From Burkholderiales bacterium (lineage in GTDB: Bacteria; Pseudomonadota; Gammaproteobacteria; Burkholderiales; Eutrophovitaceae): a stretch of DNA of 40,946 nt. The translations under genes were made by a program, and so were the position numbers. The notes under the pieces are model-generated. The model saw nothing but the letters and a program-made list of their open reading frames with translations. It made no database searches and had not been told where the DNA came from. Shown here in pieces: positions 27,556 to 35,962 of the stretch (positions are counted from its first letter, which is position 1; every line of letters begins with the position of its first letter). The stretch is from contig JAOEKQ010000012.1 of assembly GCA_028379895.1 (NCBI GenBank), forward strand, positions 1-40,946, written 5' to 3'.

Positions 27556-27586
27556 CAATCAGTTGATTGGCAATCAAATTTAAATT
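27556..27586 (+). promoter_or_regulatory. Palindrome cluster between lutA and the IclR gene
   Basis: CAATCA-GT-TGATTG at 27556-27569 is a perfect 6+6 dyad. A second CAATCA copy follows at 27571-27576, and AATTTAAATT at 27577-27586 is a perfect 10-base palindrome. The cluster lies in the divergent intergenic region, 44-74 bases before the regulator's ATG, where an IclR autoregulatory operator would be expected. Confidence 0.4.
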
Positions 27587-27616
27587 ACACTTGCCGCAGT
27601 GCACAATATAAGCGGA

Positions 27617-27622
27617 TACAAT
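27617..27622 (+). promoter_or_regulatory. Possible -10 element of the IclR gene
   Basis: TACAAT lies seven bases before the ATG at 27630. Transcription from it would start at about 27629, leaving an almost leaderless mRNA, consistent with the absence of an SD. The only -35-like hexamer, TTGCCG at 27591, is at a poor spacing of 20 bases. Confidence 0.35.
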
Positions 27623-27629
27623 ACGTGTC

Positions 27630-28400
27630 ATGCAAGAAAAGAATAATAAAACATCTATACAAGTCATCGACCGAATGATGGAGTTAATAGACGTTCTTTC
27701 AAAGTCAAGAAGTCCGATAAATCTGAAAGAATTAGCAAAACTCACCAACCTTCATCCGTCAACTACACACAGAATTCTCAACGCATTAGTACACTATCGA
27801 TTCATTGATCGCGTCCAAACAGGAAGTTATCGACTTGGAAATCGACTGTTAGAACTCGGCAATATAACCAAAACTCGAATTGATATTCGTAAGGAAGCGA
27901 TGCCTTTCATGAACGGACTCCATAATCAGCTTAAAGAGACAGTCAATTTATCTATCCGCGAGGGAGATGAGATGGTGTACGTAGAGAGAGTTACGGCTGA
28001 ACATTCGGCGATACGAGTAGCACACCTAGTTGGCGCTAAGGCGCCTCTTCACGTGACGGCAGTCGGTAAAATATTTCTAATCGAAGATGGAGAGCGTGAA
28101 ACCTTAAATTACGTAAAAAGAAATGGATTAAAAGTTTTTACGAAAAATACCATAAAAGATACTCAAACATTATTTGTCGAATTAGAAAAAATCAAATCTC
28201 AGGGCTACGCCTTCGATAATGAAGAGGCTGAACCAGGTGTTTCCTGCATAGGCGCTGGAATTTATGACGACTCTGGATCTCTGGTAGCCGGTCTATCCAT
28301 TTCTAGTCCCTCACACAGACTAAACCGACTATGGGGTAAACACGTTAGAGTCACTGCTGAGAAAATAACTATTGCATTAGGCGGTTCTAGACCCGACTAG
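27630..28400 (+). CDS. IclR family transcriptional regulator
   Basis: A 256-residue IclR protein. The N-terminal winged helix-turn-helix is clear: INLKELAKLTNLHPSTTHRILNAL at about residues 31-54, then a RVQTGSYRLGNRLLELG wing. The C-terminal effector domain shows KETVNLSIREGDEMVYVERV, APLHVTAVGKIFL and EEAEPGVSCIGAGIYD. It is transcribed divergently from lutABC, so it is probably the regulator of lactate use here, whereas known LutR/LldR regulators are of the GntR family. The effector is not predictable from sequence. No SD is visible before the ATG. Confidence 0.93.
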   Translation: MQEKNNKTSIQVIDRMMELIDVLSKSRSPINLKELAKLTNLHPSTTHRILNALVHYRFIDRVQTGSYRLGNRLLELGNITKTRIDIRKEAMPFMNGLHNQLKETVNLSIREGDEMVYVERVTAEHSAIRVAHLVGAKAPLHVTAVGKIFLIEDGERETLNYVKRNGLKVFTKNTIKDTQTLFVELEKIKSQGYAFDNEEAEPGVSCIGAGIYDDSGSLVAGLSISSPSHRLNRLWGKHVRVTAEKITIALGGSRPD

Positions 28401-28439
28401 TAAACAATTGATGATTAAGCATTCCCGCCTTATTTAAAT

Positions 28440-29285
28440 TTACTTTTTTTGTTGCCGCTCCATCCAACGACGAACTCTTCCAGCGTCGCCTAATGCCGTT
28501 AACTTTCCCCAAGAATCTAATAAAACCATAATTACAGATTTATTTAACAGGTTTGTCTGCATAACCAAGCAGCGACCAGACTCACTGATATAACCGGTCT
28601 TGGAAAGACCTATATTCCACCTAGAGCTCCTTGCTAGTCGATTTGAATTAACGTAATCCAGTCGCACCGGCCGTTTACCCATTTTAGCTCGTAGCTGGAA
28701 AGAGGATGTTGTCGTGTACTGTCGAATCAAGGGATACCTCAATGCCGCTTGTACCAACTTCAATAGATCATGACCAGTAGAAACATTTCCAGGACGCAAC
28801 CCAGTGGAGTCCACAAAATTTGTATCATTCATCCCGAGTGATTTAGCTTTACTATTCATAGCGATAACAAAAGCAGTTTTACCTCCGGGGAAGACTCTCG
28901 CCAGAGCAGCCGAAGCTCGATTTTCTGACGCCATTAACGCAAGTTTTAAAACCTCAGCTCTCAGCAAGGTAGTACCGACGCCGAGCTTTGACCGCGAACC
29001 TTTGTATCGATCAACGTCCGCCTTTGCTATGGTAATTGACTCGAGCAAAGGAACCCCAGAGTCGATTATGACCATTGCGGTCATCAATTTTGTAACCGAA
29101 GCGATCGGAGCTACATCCGAAGCATTTTTTTCGTAGATAATTTCGCCACTACTTTGGTCGACAATGAGGGCAACACGTGACTTCAGGCGTGGACCTCCAC
29201 GAGCCTGGGCTTCATTCGAATTGTGAATAAAAAGAACGACCGCAAATGCTACCAACAAAAGGGTCGAGTACAGGATTCGTTTCAT
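28440..29285 (-). CDS. pbpG: D-alanyl-D-alanine endopeptidase (penicillin-binding protein 7-like)
   Basis: An exported serine peptidase of 281 residues from the ATG at 29285, which gives a canonical signal peptide (MKR, a long hydrophobic core and an EAQA cleavage site). In-frame ATGs at 29300 and 29315 are also possible, and none of the three has a good SD. The active-site motifs are SVTK (SxxK), SEN (SxN) in MASENRASAAL, and SKTG (KTG). Sequence around PIASVTKLMTAMVIID and DSTGLRPGN identifies the S11 family. The role is trimming or splitting peptidoglycan cross-links in the periplasm. It lies 51 bases or more downstream of the Atm1-like ABC gene on the same strand. Confidence 0.9.
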   Translation of the reverse strand: MKRILYSTLLLVAFAVVLFIHNSNEAQARGGPRLKSRVALIVDQSSGEIIYEKNASDVAPIASVTKLMTAMVIIDSGVPLLESITIAKADVDRYKGSRSKLGVGTTLLRAEVLKLALMASENRASAALARVFPGGKTAFVIAMNSKAKSLGMNDTNFVDSTGLRPGNVSTGHDLLKLVQAALRYPLIRQYTTTSSFQLRAKMGKRPVRLDYVNSNRLARSSRWNIGLSKTGYISESGRCLVMQTNLLNKSVIMVLLDSWGKLTALGDAGRVRRWMERQQKK

Positions 29286-29326
29286 TCGACTGGTGTACAT
29301 AAGTGCTTCAATCATCGCTAAATAAA

Positions 29327-29332
29327 ATTATA
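29327..29332 (-). promoter_or_regulatory. Possible -10 element upstream of pbpG
   Basis: TATAAT on the minus strand would start transcription near 29320, only five bases before the ATG at 29315 but 35 before the ATG at 29285. This mildly favours the downstream start. No clear -35 is seen. Confidence 0.3.
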
Positions 29333-29366
29333 TATCGCTTAGAGCTAACAAATGCTAATGCGTTGT

Positions 29367-31121
29367 TTAAGAGTTATTTTGTTGAAGGTTCCACATATGG
29401 CTGTACCTACCCCCTCGCCCAAGCAACTGATCATGCGTCCCCTGTTCAACTATTTTTCCAGAGTCCAAAACGATGATTTCATGGGCGTGTATTATCGTTG
29501 ACAGCCGATGTGCGATCACGAGTGTTGTTCTATTTTTTGATACGTCATCTAATGCTAATTGTATTTGACGCTCACTGCCAGAATCTAGTGATGATGTCGC
29601 TTCATCGAAAATCATAATGGGTGGATCCTTAAGTATTGCTCGTGCAATTGATATTCTTTGCTTTTCTCCACCAGAGACCTTTAAACCACGTTCTCCTACG
29701 GTTGTATCGTAGCCCTCAGGGAGCGATTGGATAAATTTCTCTAATTGGGCCAAACGTACCACCCGTTCTAGGTCCTCGTCCTTGCATAAAGGGTTTCCAT
29801 ATCTAATATTAAATCCGAGTGTATCGTTAAAAAGAACTGTATCTTGGGGTACGACACCAACCGATTTTCTATAACTGACCTGCGAGTAATGCCTAATATC
29901 GACGCCGTTAAGACTAACTCCGCCTTTATCTACGTCATACAGCCGAAACAACAGCCTGGCTAATGTAGTTTTACCTGAACCGCTCTCGCCGACAACCGCC
30001 ACTGTCTTTCCAAAAGGAATAACGAAACTGACATCGGATAAAGTTTCTCTCTTGCCATCATAAGAAAACGATATATTTTTAAATTCAATAGTGGGACTTG
30101 ACGATTTCACTGGAATACAGTCAGAACGATCGACGATATCACGCCGCGTATCCAATAAAGAGAACATATTGTTCATATCTATAAATGCTTGCTTGATTTC
30201 ACGATATACCATACCCATGAAATTAAGTGGAATGTATAGTTGAATCAATAGTCCGTTCACCAGCACCAGATCGCCAATCGTCAATTTTTGAGAAACCACC
30301 CCCTGAGAGGTTAATATCATTAATGAAGTAACCGCTATTGCGATGATCACACTTTGTCCGATATTAAGTAATCCAAGTGAGGTCTCAGTTTTTACGTCAG
30401 CTCGTTCATACTCCTGTAGAAAAGAATCATATCGCCGCGCCTCATATTCCTCATTGTTAAAATATTTAACAGTTTCAAAGTTGAGCAAACTATCAACCGC
30501 ATGCGAGTTGGACCTCGTGTCCCACCCGTTAGCTTCGCGACGTATATTCATTCGCCACTCGGATACGAAGAATGTGTAGGCCAAGTATAAAAATACTGCT
30601 GAAAAAGTAATTGCGGCGAATCTCCAATCAAACCGATCTATCAAGATCGCTGCCACAAACCCAAACTCTAAAATGACCGGGATGATTGAGAATAAGGAAT
30701 AGGTCAATAGTATAGAGACGCCACGTGTTCCCCTCTCTATTTCTCGAGAAATACCCCCAGTATGTCTCTCAAGGTGGAATTTCAAACTTAAATCATGTAA
30801 GTGTCGAAAAACTTTAAGTGCTATGCGTCTCGTGGCACGACGTGTCACCTTTACAAACACGACATCACGTAGTTCTGCAAAAATAACAGCACATAACCGT
30901 AGCGCGCCGTAACTCAGAAGTAAGGCTAATGGCAAAAGAAGCAATTGGTCCTTTGGGGCCAGAGAATCAACTACCTCTTTGAGCACTAGAGGAACTGTCA
31001 CATTTGCGACTTTAGCCAGCGTCAGTAGCACTAGAGCCACCACAACACGATATTTGAAATCCCAAACATACGGCGCTAAAGATTTCAGAGCCAACCAATT
31101 CGTTTTATTCACAAGCGACAA
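29367..31121 (-). CDS. ABC exporter, Atm1/ABCB7 type (fused permease and ATPase)
   Basis: A 584-residue half transporter. The membrane domain spans about residues 20-310 and contains FHLERHTGGISREIERGTRG at about 115-134, the signature of the Atm1/HMT1 group that binds glutathione-like ligands. The ATPase has Walker A GESGSGKTT at 378-386, the signature VSGGEKQRISIARAIL at 482-497, Walker B IMIFDEATSSLD and the H-loop IAHRLST. It is expected to act as a homodimer exporting glutathione-conjugated sulfur or metal species. It lies between nadA and pbpG on the same strand, 52 bases after nadA. Family is secure; cargo is inferred. Confidence 0.92.
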   Translation of the reverse strand: MSLVNKTNWLALKSLAPYVWDFKYRVVVALVLLTLAKVANVTVPLVLKEVVDSLAPKDQLLLLPLALLLSYGALRLCAVIFAELRDVVFVKVTRRATRRIALKVFRHLHDLSLKFHLERHTGGISREIERGTRGVSILLTYSLFSIIPVILEFGFVAAILIDRFDWRFAAITFSAVFLYLAYTFFVSEWRMNIRREANGWDTRSNSHAVDSLLNFETVKYFNNEEYEARRYDSFLQEYERADVKTETSLGLLNIGQSVIIAIAVTSLMILTSQGVVSQKLTIGDLVLVNGLLIQLYIPLNFMGMVYREIKQAFIDMNNMFSLLDTRRDIVDRSDCIPVKSSSPTIEFKNISFSYDGKRETLSDVSFVIPFGKTVAVVGESGSGKTTLARLLFRLYDVDKGGVSLNGVDIRHYSQVSYRKSVGVVPQDTVLFNDTLGFNIRYGNPLCKDEDLERVVRLAQLEKFIQSLPEGYDTTVGERGLKVSGGEKQRISIARAILKDPPIMIFDEATSSLDSGSERQIQLALDDVSKNRTTLVIAHRLSTIIHAHEIIVLDSGKIVEQGTHDQLLGRGGRYSHMWNLQQNNS

Positions 31122-31173
31122 TCAAGGGCTTAACCTACGTTGGATGAGCGACAGGTCAGCATCTACTTAAAAA

Positions 31174-32277
31174 TTAAGAAATTGACAGCATTCGCTCAAG
31201 AGAGAGACGTGCCATATCCTTTTCCGAATCAGGAACGCAAATTTGATTGACCAGATTACCATCTCGCAGATTATCTAGTTGCCACGCTAGATGTTGTGGA
31301 TCGATACGGTTCATAGTCGAACACATACAAACTAGAGGCGACATAAATTCGACTAGTTTTCCCTGTGGACGAAATTCTTCAGCTATTCGGGTTACTAAAT
31401 TTAATTCAGTACCGACCAACCAATGAGTATTCGGCTTTGCCGCGGCAATTGTCTCGACAATGTACTCAGTCGAACCAACAAAATCAGATTGATCGCATAC
31501 CTCGAAACGGCACTCTGGATGCGAAATCACGTAACCAGCAGGATGTTTTTCACGAAAGCGTGTGATATGAGATGGCTGGAACATCTGGTGAACGGAACAA
31601 TGACCTTTCCACAAAAGAATTTTCGCGTTCTGGACTTCCTCTTCAGTTAGTCCTCCCATCCATAAATCCGGATCCCAAACTTTCATATCTAAATTGTCAA
31701 TTAATCCAAGCTGATATCCCGACCAACGGCCCAAGTGCTGATCAGGAAAAAATAAAATTTTATCTTGTTGACTTAAACCCCATTTAACTACTCTCGAGGC
31801 ATTGGACGACGTACAAACGATACCTCCATGCTCACCGCAAAAAGCTTTTAGATCTGCCGCGGAATTAATATAGGTAATAGGTGTAACGGACATACCATCT
31901 CCGAGAACGGTGTTTAATTCACCCCACGCCCTGTTAACCTTCGATAAGTTAGCCATGTCAGCCATGGAACAACCCGCCGCCAGGTCGGGCAGTAGAGCCT
32001 TCTGACTTGACTTGGACATAATATCCGCTACTTCAGCCATGAAATGAACACCACAAAATATTATGTGCTCTGAATCTGTCTGCGATGCAAGTCTGGAAAG
32101 TTTGAGAGAGTCACCTTTCAAGTCTGCATGTTTATACACATCGGCTCTTTGATAGTGGTGACCAAGAATAACTAAATCATCACCAAGACTAGCTTTCGCG
32201 TCTTTTATCAGCTCGTGACATTCGTCATCGGAGAGGTCACGGTAATTTGAAAATTCTGTATTGCCGACTATTTCCAT
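31174..32277 (-). CDS. nadA: Quinolinate synthase NadA
   Basis: A 367-residue quinolinate synthase that condenses iminoaspartate with dihydroxyacetone phosphate in de novo NAD synthesis. Visible are VILGHHYQRADVYKHAD, FCGVHFMAEVADIM, MADMANLS and ILLWKGHCSVHQMF. The three cysteines for the [4Fe-4S] cluster are likely those in FCGVHF, in the HPECRFEVC segment and in VCMCSTM. GAAGG lies before the ATG. The upstream region shows a promoter-like sequence with an embedded dyad. Its partner nadB is not in the window. Confidence 0.96.
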   Translation of the reverse strand: MEIVGNTEFSNYRDLSDDECHELIKDAKASLGDDLVILGHHYQRADVYKHADLKGDSLKLSRLASQTDSEHIIFCGVHFMAEVADIMSKSSQKALLPDLAAGCSMADMANLSKVNRAWGELNTVLGDGMSVTPITYINSAADLKAFCGEHGGIVCTSSNASRVVKWGLSQQDKILFFPDQHLGRWSGYQLGLIDNLDMKVWDPDLWMGGLTEEEVQNAKILLWKGHCSVHQMFQPSHITRFREKHPAGYVISHPECRFEVCDQSDFVGSTEYIVETIAAAKPNTHWLVGTELNLVTRIAEEFRPQGKLVEFMSPLVCMCSTMNRIDPQHLAWQLDNLRDGNLVNQICVPDSEKDMARLSLERMLSIS

Positions 32278-32305
32278 AGCGTGAACTACCTTCTTTAATA
32301 TAAAA

Positions 32306-32334
32306 CTTAAATAATTACTCTAAAAGAGTATCAA
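32306..32334 (-). promoter_or_regulatory. Putative nadA promoter with embedded dyad
   Basis: On the minus strand, TTGATA (32329-32334) and TTTAAG (32306-32311) are 17 bases apart. Between and touching them is a 13-base dyad, ACTCT-AAA-AGAGT, at 32317-32329. A repressor bound there would block RNA polymerase. The dyad does not match an NAD regulator site that I can name. Confidence 0.42.
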
Positions 32335-32388
32335 CAAAAAAATAAAAATGTTTGAGCTCGAGTTCATCCAAAGCTGCTTCAATACCAG

Positions 32389-32862
32389 TTAACGCAAACT
32401 AGCATGGCGTTTCACCAAGAATTTTAACGCGTCAGCATTAGTCCATGAAAAAACACGATTCATCGCCGCTTCAATTCGAACCCACTCAAATTGAACATGC
32501 TCACGAGGTGAGATGTTAACCGATACCCGGCCGGGTACAAGCAGACCAAACGCGTGCTCTAGGTTATGAGTAATTCCCGGAGCATAACGACCACGCCAAT
32601 GTTTAAAAATTTCAAACTCGTTGGATAGATTCCAATCAACTAAATTATGATCATTGGCGTTAATGCCGGTTTCCTCTCTCAGCTCCCTTGCTGCAGTTTC
32701 ATAAAGTGTTTCGTTTAATTCACAGCTCCCGGTGACCGACTGCCAAAACCCCTCTCGATCTGCTCTTTCGAGGAGAAGAACCTCTAAATCTCGAGTGTAG
32801 ACTACAACCAAAACGGATACAGGGTTTTTAAAAGCTTGAGAGTGCCCCTCATTCGGCATCAT
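32389..32862 (-). CDS. nudB: Dihydroneopterin triphosphate diphosphatase NudB
   Basis: A 157-residue Nudix hydrolase. The Nudix box begins GSCELNETLYETAARE and ends LREETGI, with the expected glutamates. VSVLVVVYTRDLEVLLLERAD at the start and WSLTGS-like WQSVTGS before the box match NudB. It removes pyrophosphate from dihydroneopterin triphosphate in folate synthesis. It follows aspS by nine bases on the same strand, a linkage also seen in other proteobacteria, which supports the name. In-frame ATGs at 32862 and 32859 are adjacent. Confidence 0.9.
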   Translation of the reverse strand: MMPNEGHSQAFKNPVSVLVVVYTRDLEVLLLERADREGFWQSVTGSCELNETLYETAARELREETGINANDHNLVDWNLSNEFEIFKHWRGRYAPGITHNLEHAFGLLVPGRVSVNISPREHVQFEWVRIEAAMNRVFSWTNADALKFLVKRHASLR

Positions 32863-32871
32863 AAATACATC

Positions 32872-34671
32872 CTAATCAGTTTCTTGTTTACTTTTAGCAC
32901 CTTTACCCGATCCACGAAGACGAATATGTAAGTCACGCAGCTGAGCATCTGGAACTGCAGAAGGAGCCCCCGTCAACAAGTCCTGTCCGCGTTGTGTTTT
33001 TGGAAAAGCAATCACATCTCTAATTGACGTAGCCCCGCACATAAGTGTAACGATACGATCCAGACCAAAAGCAATACCGCCGTGCGGCGGAGCACCACAC
33101 TTCAGACTGTCTAAGAGGAAACCAAATTTAGCTTGCTGGTCCTTAGGAGTGATTTTTAATGAACGAAACACTTTTTCTTGCATTTCAGGCTGGTGAATAC
33201 GAATAGAACCGCCACCAATCTCCCACCCATTTAAAACCATGTCATAGGCTTTTGAATAGGCTACGGCGGGATTACTTTCTATGAATTCGTCATGACCGTC
33301 TTTGGGTGCCGTGAACGGATGGTGCCGAGCGGCCCACTGATTAGACTGCTCGTCATACTCAAACATTGGGAAATCAACTACCCAAAGCGGCTTCCATCCT
33401 TGTTCCATTAGTCCAAGGTCTCGTCCGAGCTTATCTCGAAGTGCGCCCAAAGCGTCATTAACGATCGTTCCCTTATCTGCTCCGAAGAAAACAATATCGC
33501 CATTTTCGGCACCTGAAAGCTGCATCACTTTTAATACAACTTCTACAGAGAGAAATTTAATAATGGGGGACTGTAGCCCTTCTATACCTTGAGAAACATC
33601 GTTCACTTTGATGTAGGCCAGACCTTTAGCTCCGTAGATTGACACAAAGTTTGTATAGTCATCAATCTGTTTACGGCTGATGTCTCCTCCTCCCGGGACT
33701 CTGAGTGCGACAACTCTACCACCCTCTAAGTCGGCAGCAGATCTGAAGACTTTGAAATCCTCGCTTTTCATGAGCTCTGTGATATCAGTAAAGACTAACG
33801 GAATTCTGAGGTCGGGCTTATCGCTACCGTATAGTCGAATTACTTCGTCATATGCCATCACTGGAAATACTTCAGGCAAATTAACTTCAAGAGTCTTCTT
33901 GAAACAGCCCCTGATCATATCCTCCATAATTTCTCTGATCTCGAGTTCGTCAAGAAATGAAGTTTCTATATCAATTTGGGTAAATTCAGGTTGGCGATCC
34001 GCACGTAAATCTTCATCGCGAAAGCACTTGACGACTTGATAATAACGATCGAATCCAGCAACCATCAACATTTGTTTAAAAAGCTGTGGTGACTGTGGCA
34101 AAGCATAAAACTGTCCATCATGCATACGTGACGGGACGAGAAATTCACGAGCACCTTCAGGGGTCGATTTATATAAGAACGGTGTCTCTACATCAATAAA
34201 ACCCTCATGGTCTAAGTAGTCTCTTAGAAACTTCGATACTCGGGATCTAAGTCTCAAATTTTCCTGCATTTGAGGTCGGCGCAAGTCGAAAACTCTGTTC
34301 TCTAATCGAACCATTTCTGAGGGCTCTTCTTCATCAATTGAAAAAGGTGGCGTCTCTGAAGCGTTAAGAATCTCTATATCTCCAGCAAGAACTTCGATTT
34401 CCCCGCTCGTTAAAGAATTATTAACAGTCCCCTCGGGCCGCGGACGGACTCGACCTGAGATGTGCACGACATATTCACCGCGGACACGATCAGCCAACGA
34501 AAAAGCCTCTTTATTGTCAGGGTCGCATACAACTTGAACAATACCTTCTCGGTCGCGCAAATCGATGAAAATAACCCCGCCATGATCACGCCTACGGTGA
34601 ACCCATCCGTATAGATGTACTTCTTGGTTGAGATAACCAGAATCAATTAAGCCACAATAATTTGTTCGCAT
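32872..34671 (-). CDS. aspS: Aspartyl-tRNA synthetase (probably non-discriminating)
   Basis: A 599-residue bacterial-type class II synthetase. The N-terminal anticodon-binding OB fold begins [14 protein letters not shown]; motif 2 is in [16 protein letters not shown], the GAD insertion domain lies at about residues 290-420, and motif 3 is in [15 protein letters not shown]. Residue 30 is His (RRRDHGG) and a Gly follows RPRPE in the OB domain. As I recall, these two positions (His31 and Gly83 in Pseudomonas aeruginosa) mark enzymes that also charge tRNA(Asn), in contrast with Leu and Lys in E. coli. If so, it would work with GatCAB to make Asn-tRNA. It is followed by nudB. Confidence 0.96.
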   Translation of the reverse strand: MRTNYCGLIDSGYLNQEVHLYGWVHRRRDHGGVIFIDLRDREGIVQVVCDPDNKEAFSLADRVRGEYVVHISGRVRPRPEGTVNNSLTSGEIEVLAGDIEILNASETPPFSIDEEEPSEMVRLENRVFDLRRPQMQENLRLRSRVSKFLRDYLDHEGFIDVETPFLYKSTPEGAREFLVPSRMHDGQFYALPQSPQLFKQMLMVAGFDRYYQVVKCFRDEDLRADRQPEFTQIDIETSFLDELEIREIMEDMIRGCFKKTLEVNLPEVFPVMAYDEVIRLYGSDKPDLRIPLVFTDITELMKSEDFKVFRSAADLEGGRVVALRVPGGGDISRKQIDDYTNFVSIYGAKGLAYIKVNDVSQGIEGLQSPIIKFLSVEVVLKVMQLSGAENGDIVFFGADKGTIVNDALGALRDKLGRDLGLMEQGWKPLWVVDFPMFEYDEQSNQWAARHHPFTAPKDGHDEFIESNPAVAYSKAYDMVLNGWEIGGGSIRIHQPEMQEKVFRSLKITPKDQQAKFGFLLDSLKCGAPPHGGIAFGLDRIVTLMCGATSIRDVIAFPKTQRGQDLLTGAPSAVPDAQLRDLHIRLRGSGKGAKSKQETD

Positions 34672-34743
34672 TACTTTTCATTTCCGTTTTTATAAGTCGT
34701 TGGGACGCACCCGCAAGACAATGAATTGACGCTCGCGCTAATA

Positions 34744-35058
34744 CTAATCACCGCCACTTGACGACGATTTTTTTGTTGGTTTTGCATCTGAAGAACCGCT
34801 CGAATTAGAAGACTCGGAACTTACTTTAGAGTCATTACTGCTATTGGATGCATCTTTGCCCTTCTCAGGCTGCTTTTTGTCCTTGAAATCTGTAACGTAC
34901 CAACCTGCACCTTTTAACTGAAAACCTGCAGCACTTACCATTTTCACAAGTGACGGTGATTTACACTTAGGGCAATTAACCAAGGGATCTGCTGTAATTT
35001 TTTGGAGCGCCTCATGTTCGTAACCACACGAGGAACAACGATATTCATATATAGGCAT
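34744..35058 (-). CDS. FmdB-type zinc ribbon protein
   Basis: A 104-residue protein starting MPIYEYRCSSCGYEHE, the classic FmdB/CxxC-CxxC regulatory domain; the second zinc knuckle is NCPKCKSP. A conserved GFQLKGAGWYVTDFK follows. The last 40 or so residues are Ser- and Lys-rich and low in complexity, as in many homologues. Two ATGs are adjacent (35061 and 35058); GAGG upstream has better spacing to the second, which also matches homologous N-termini. It precedes aspS by 72 bases on the same strand. The biochemical role is unknown despite the historical FmdB name. Confidence 0.9.
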   Translation of the reverse strand: MPIYEYRCSSCGYEHEALQKITADPLVNCPKCKSPSLVKMVSAAGFQLKGAGWYVTDFKDKKQPEKGKDASNSSNDSKVSSESSNSSGSSDAKPTKKSSSSGGD

Positions 35059-35190
35059 CATAAAACCTCAATTTAACCGCGTTAGTATATCGTACAAAGT
35101 GAGTTTTTATCTGAAATAAAGCCACATTGTCATTGCTAACTTGTAATTAACAGTCATAGGCACTCAAGACTTAAACCTAATACGATCCCG

Positions 35191-35196
35191 TATAAT
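35191..35196 (+). promoter_or_regulatory. Consensus -10 element just before the GDPD-like gene
   Basis: A perfect TATAAT ends six bases before the ATG at 35203. A start seven bases after the hexamer would fall on the A of the ATG, giving a leaderless mRNA; no SD exists. A convincing -35 is not seen at 17 bases (GACTTA). Confidence 0.45.
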
Positions 35197-35202
35197 TGTT
35201 TC

Positions 35203-35955
35203 ATGTTGAAAAAAGAATCATTCGTGGGGCGGCAGAGAGTATTCAGTCATCGGACCGGTGGATTTTTAGCGCCAGAAAATTCATTAGCGGGTCTGAAACA
35301 TGCGAGAAACCTTGGGTTTCAAAATATTCAATTCGATGTGCGACTAACGGCTGATGGCGTTCCAATTTTAAAATCTGATGAATCGATTCATACTACTGAG
35401 ACGAGCTCGATACTTGTGAGCGAAGTATTCTTTGATCAAATTAATGGTTTAGATATTGGCATAGATTACGGCAACGAATATATTGGGGAAAAGTTACCAA
35501 CACTATACCAAGCCTTCTCAGCTTGCACCGAACTAGCAATAAGGCCAATCGTCGAATTAAAGCCGAGTATTGGCCAAGAGCGGTCAATCGCCGAAATCAG
35601 CATAGATATTCTAAATAGAGTTGGTCAAGACAAGCTATTATTCCCGCTAGTCATATCCGAAAATGTATCGACGTTAGCAACCTTAATGAACATCGCGCCA
35701 GAAATCTCGAGAGGTCTTATATGGAATAACAACCTGATTGATGAACCCGATGACCATGAAGCTCTGAAATTTCAATGCGTAATGATTCCCCTACAGCTAA
35801 TATCTTCCCAATTAATAGAGGCCCTCCATCGCAAACAACATTCAGTAGTCGCCACGAACATCAACGACAGTGTGGACGCAATTACCGCGGTAGAACACAA
35901 GATTGATGCGCTAGTGACTGGACAAATAGACTCGATCGGACCATATTTTTTCTGA
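35203..35955 (+). CDS. Glycerophosphodiester phosphodiesterase homologue with altered active site
   Basis: A 250-residue TIM-barrel protein colinear with UgpQ: SHRTGGFLAPENSLAG at the start, NIQFDVRLTADGVPIL, a PIVELKPSIG segment and a C-terminal VTGQIDSIGPYFF that matches the UgpQ end. Several catalytic positions differ. The metal-binding Glu of IEFD is Gln (IQFD), and the second catalytic His of the usual LLHD block is Ser (LKSD). The HRGG loop is HRTG, and the Asp near CTDAID is Gly. The first His and the Glu of VELK are kept. It is probably inactive as a classical GDPD or uses another chemistry. No signal peptide is seen, so it is cytoplasmic. It is divergent from fmdB and ends seven bases from the oxidoreductase gene. 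Confidence 0.82.
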   Translation: MLKKESFVGRQRVFSHRTGGFLAPENSLAGLKHARNLGFQNIQFDVRLTADGVPILKSDESIHTTETSSILVSEVFFDQINGLDIGIDYGNEYIGEKLPTLYQAFSACTELAIRPIVELKPSIGQERSIAEISIDILNRVGQDKLLFPLVISENVSTLATLMNIAPEISRGLIWNNNLIDEPDDHEALKFQCVMIPLQLISSQLIEALHRKQHSVVATNINDSVDAITAVEHKIDALVTGQIDSIGPYFF

Positions 35956-35962
35956 AGATGTG

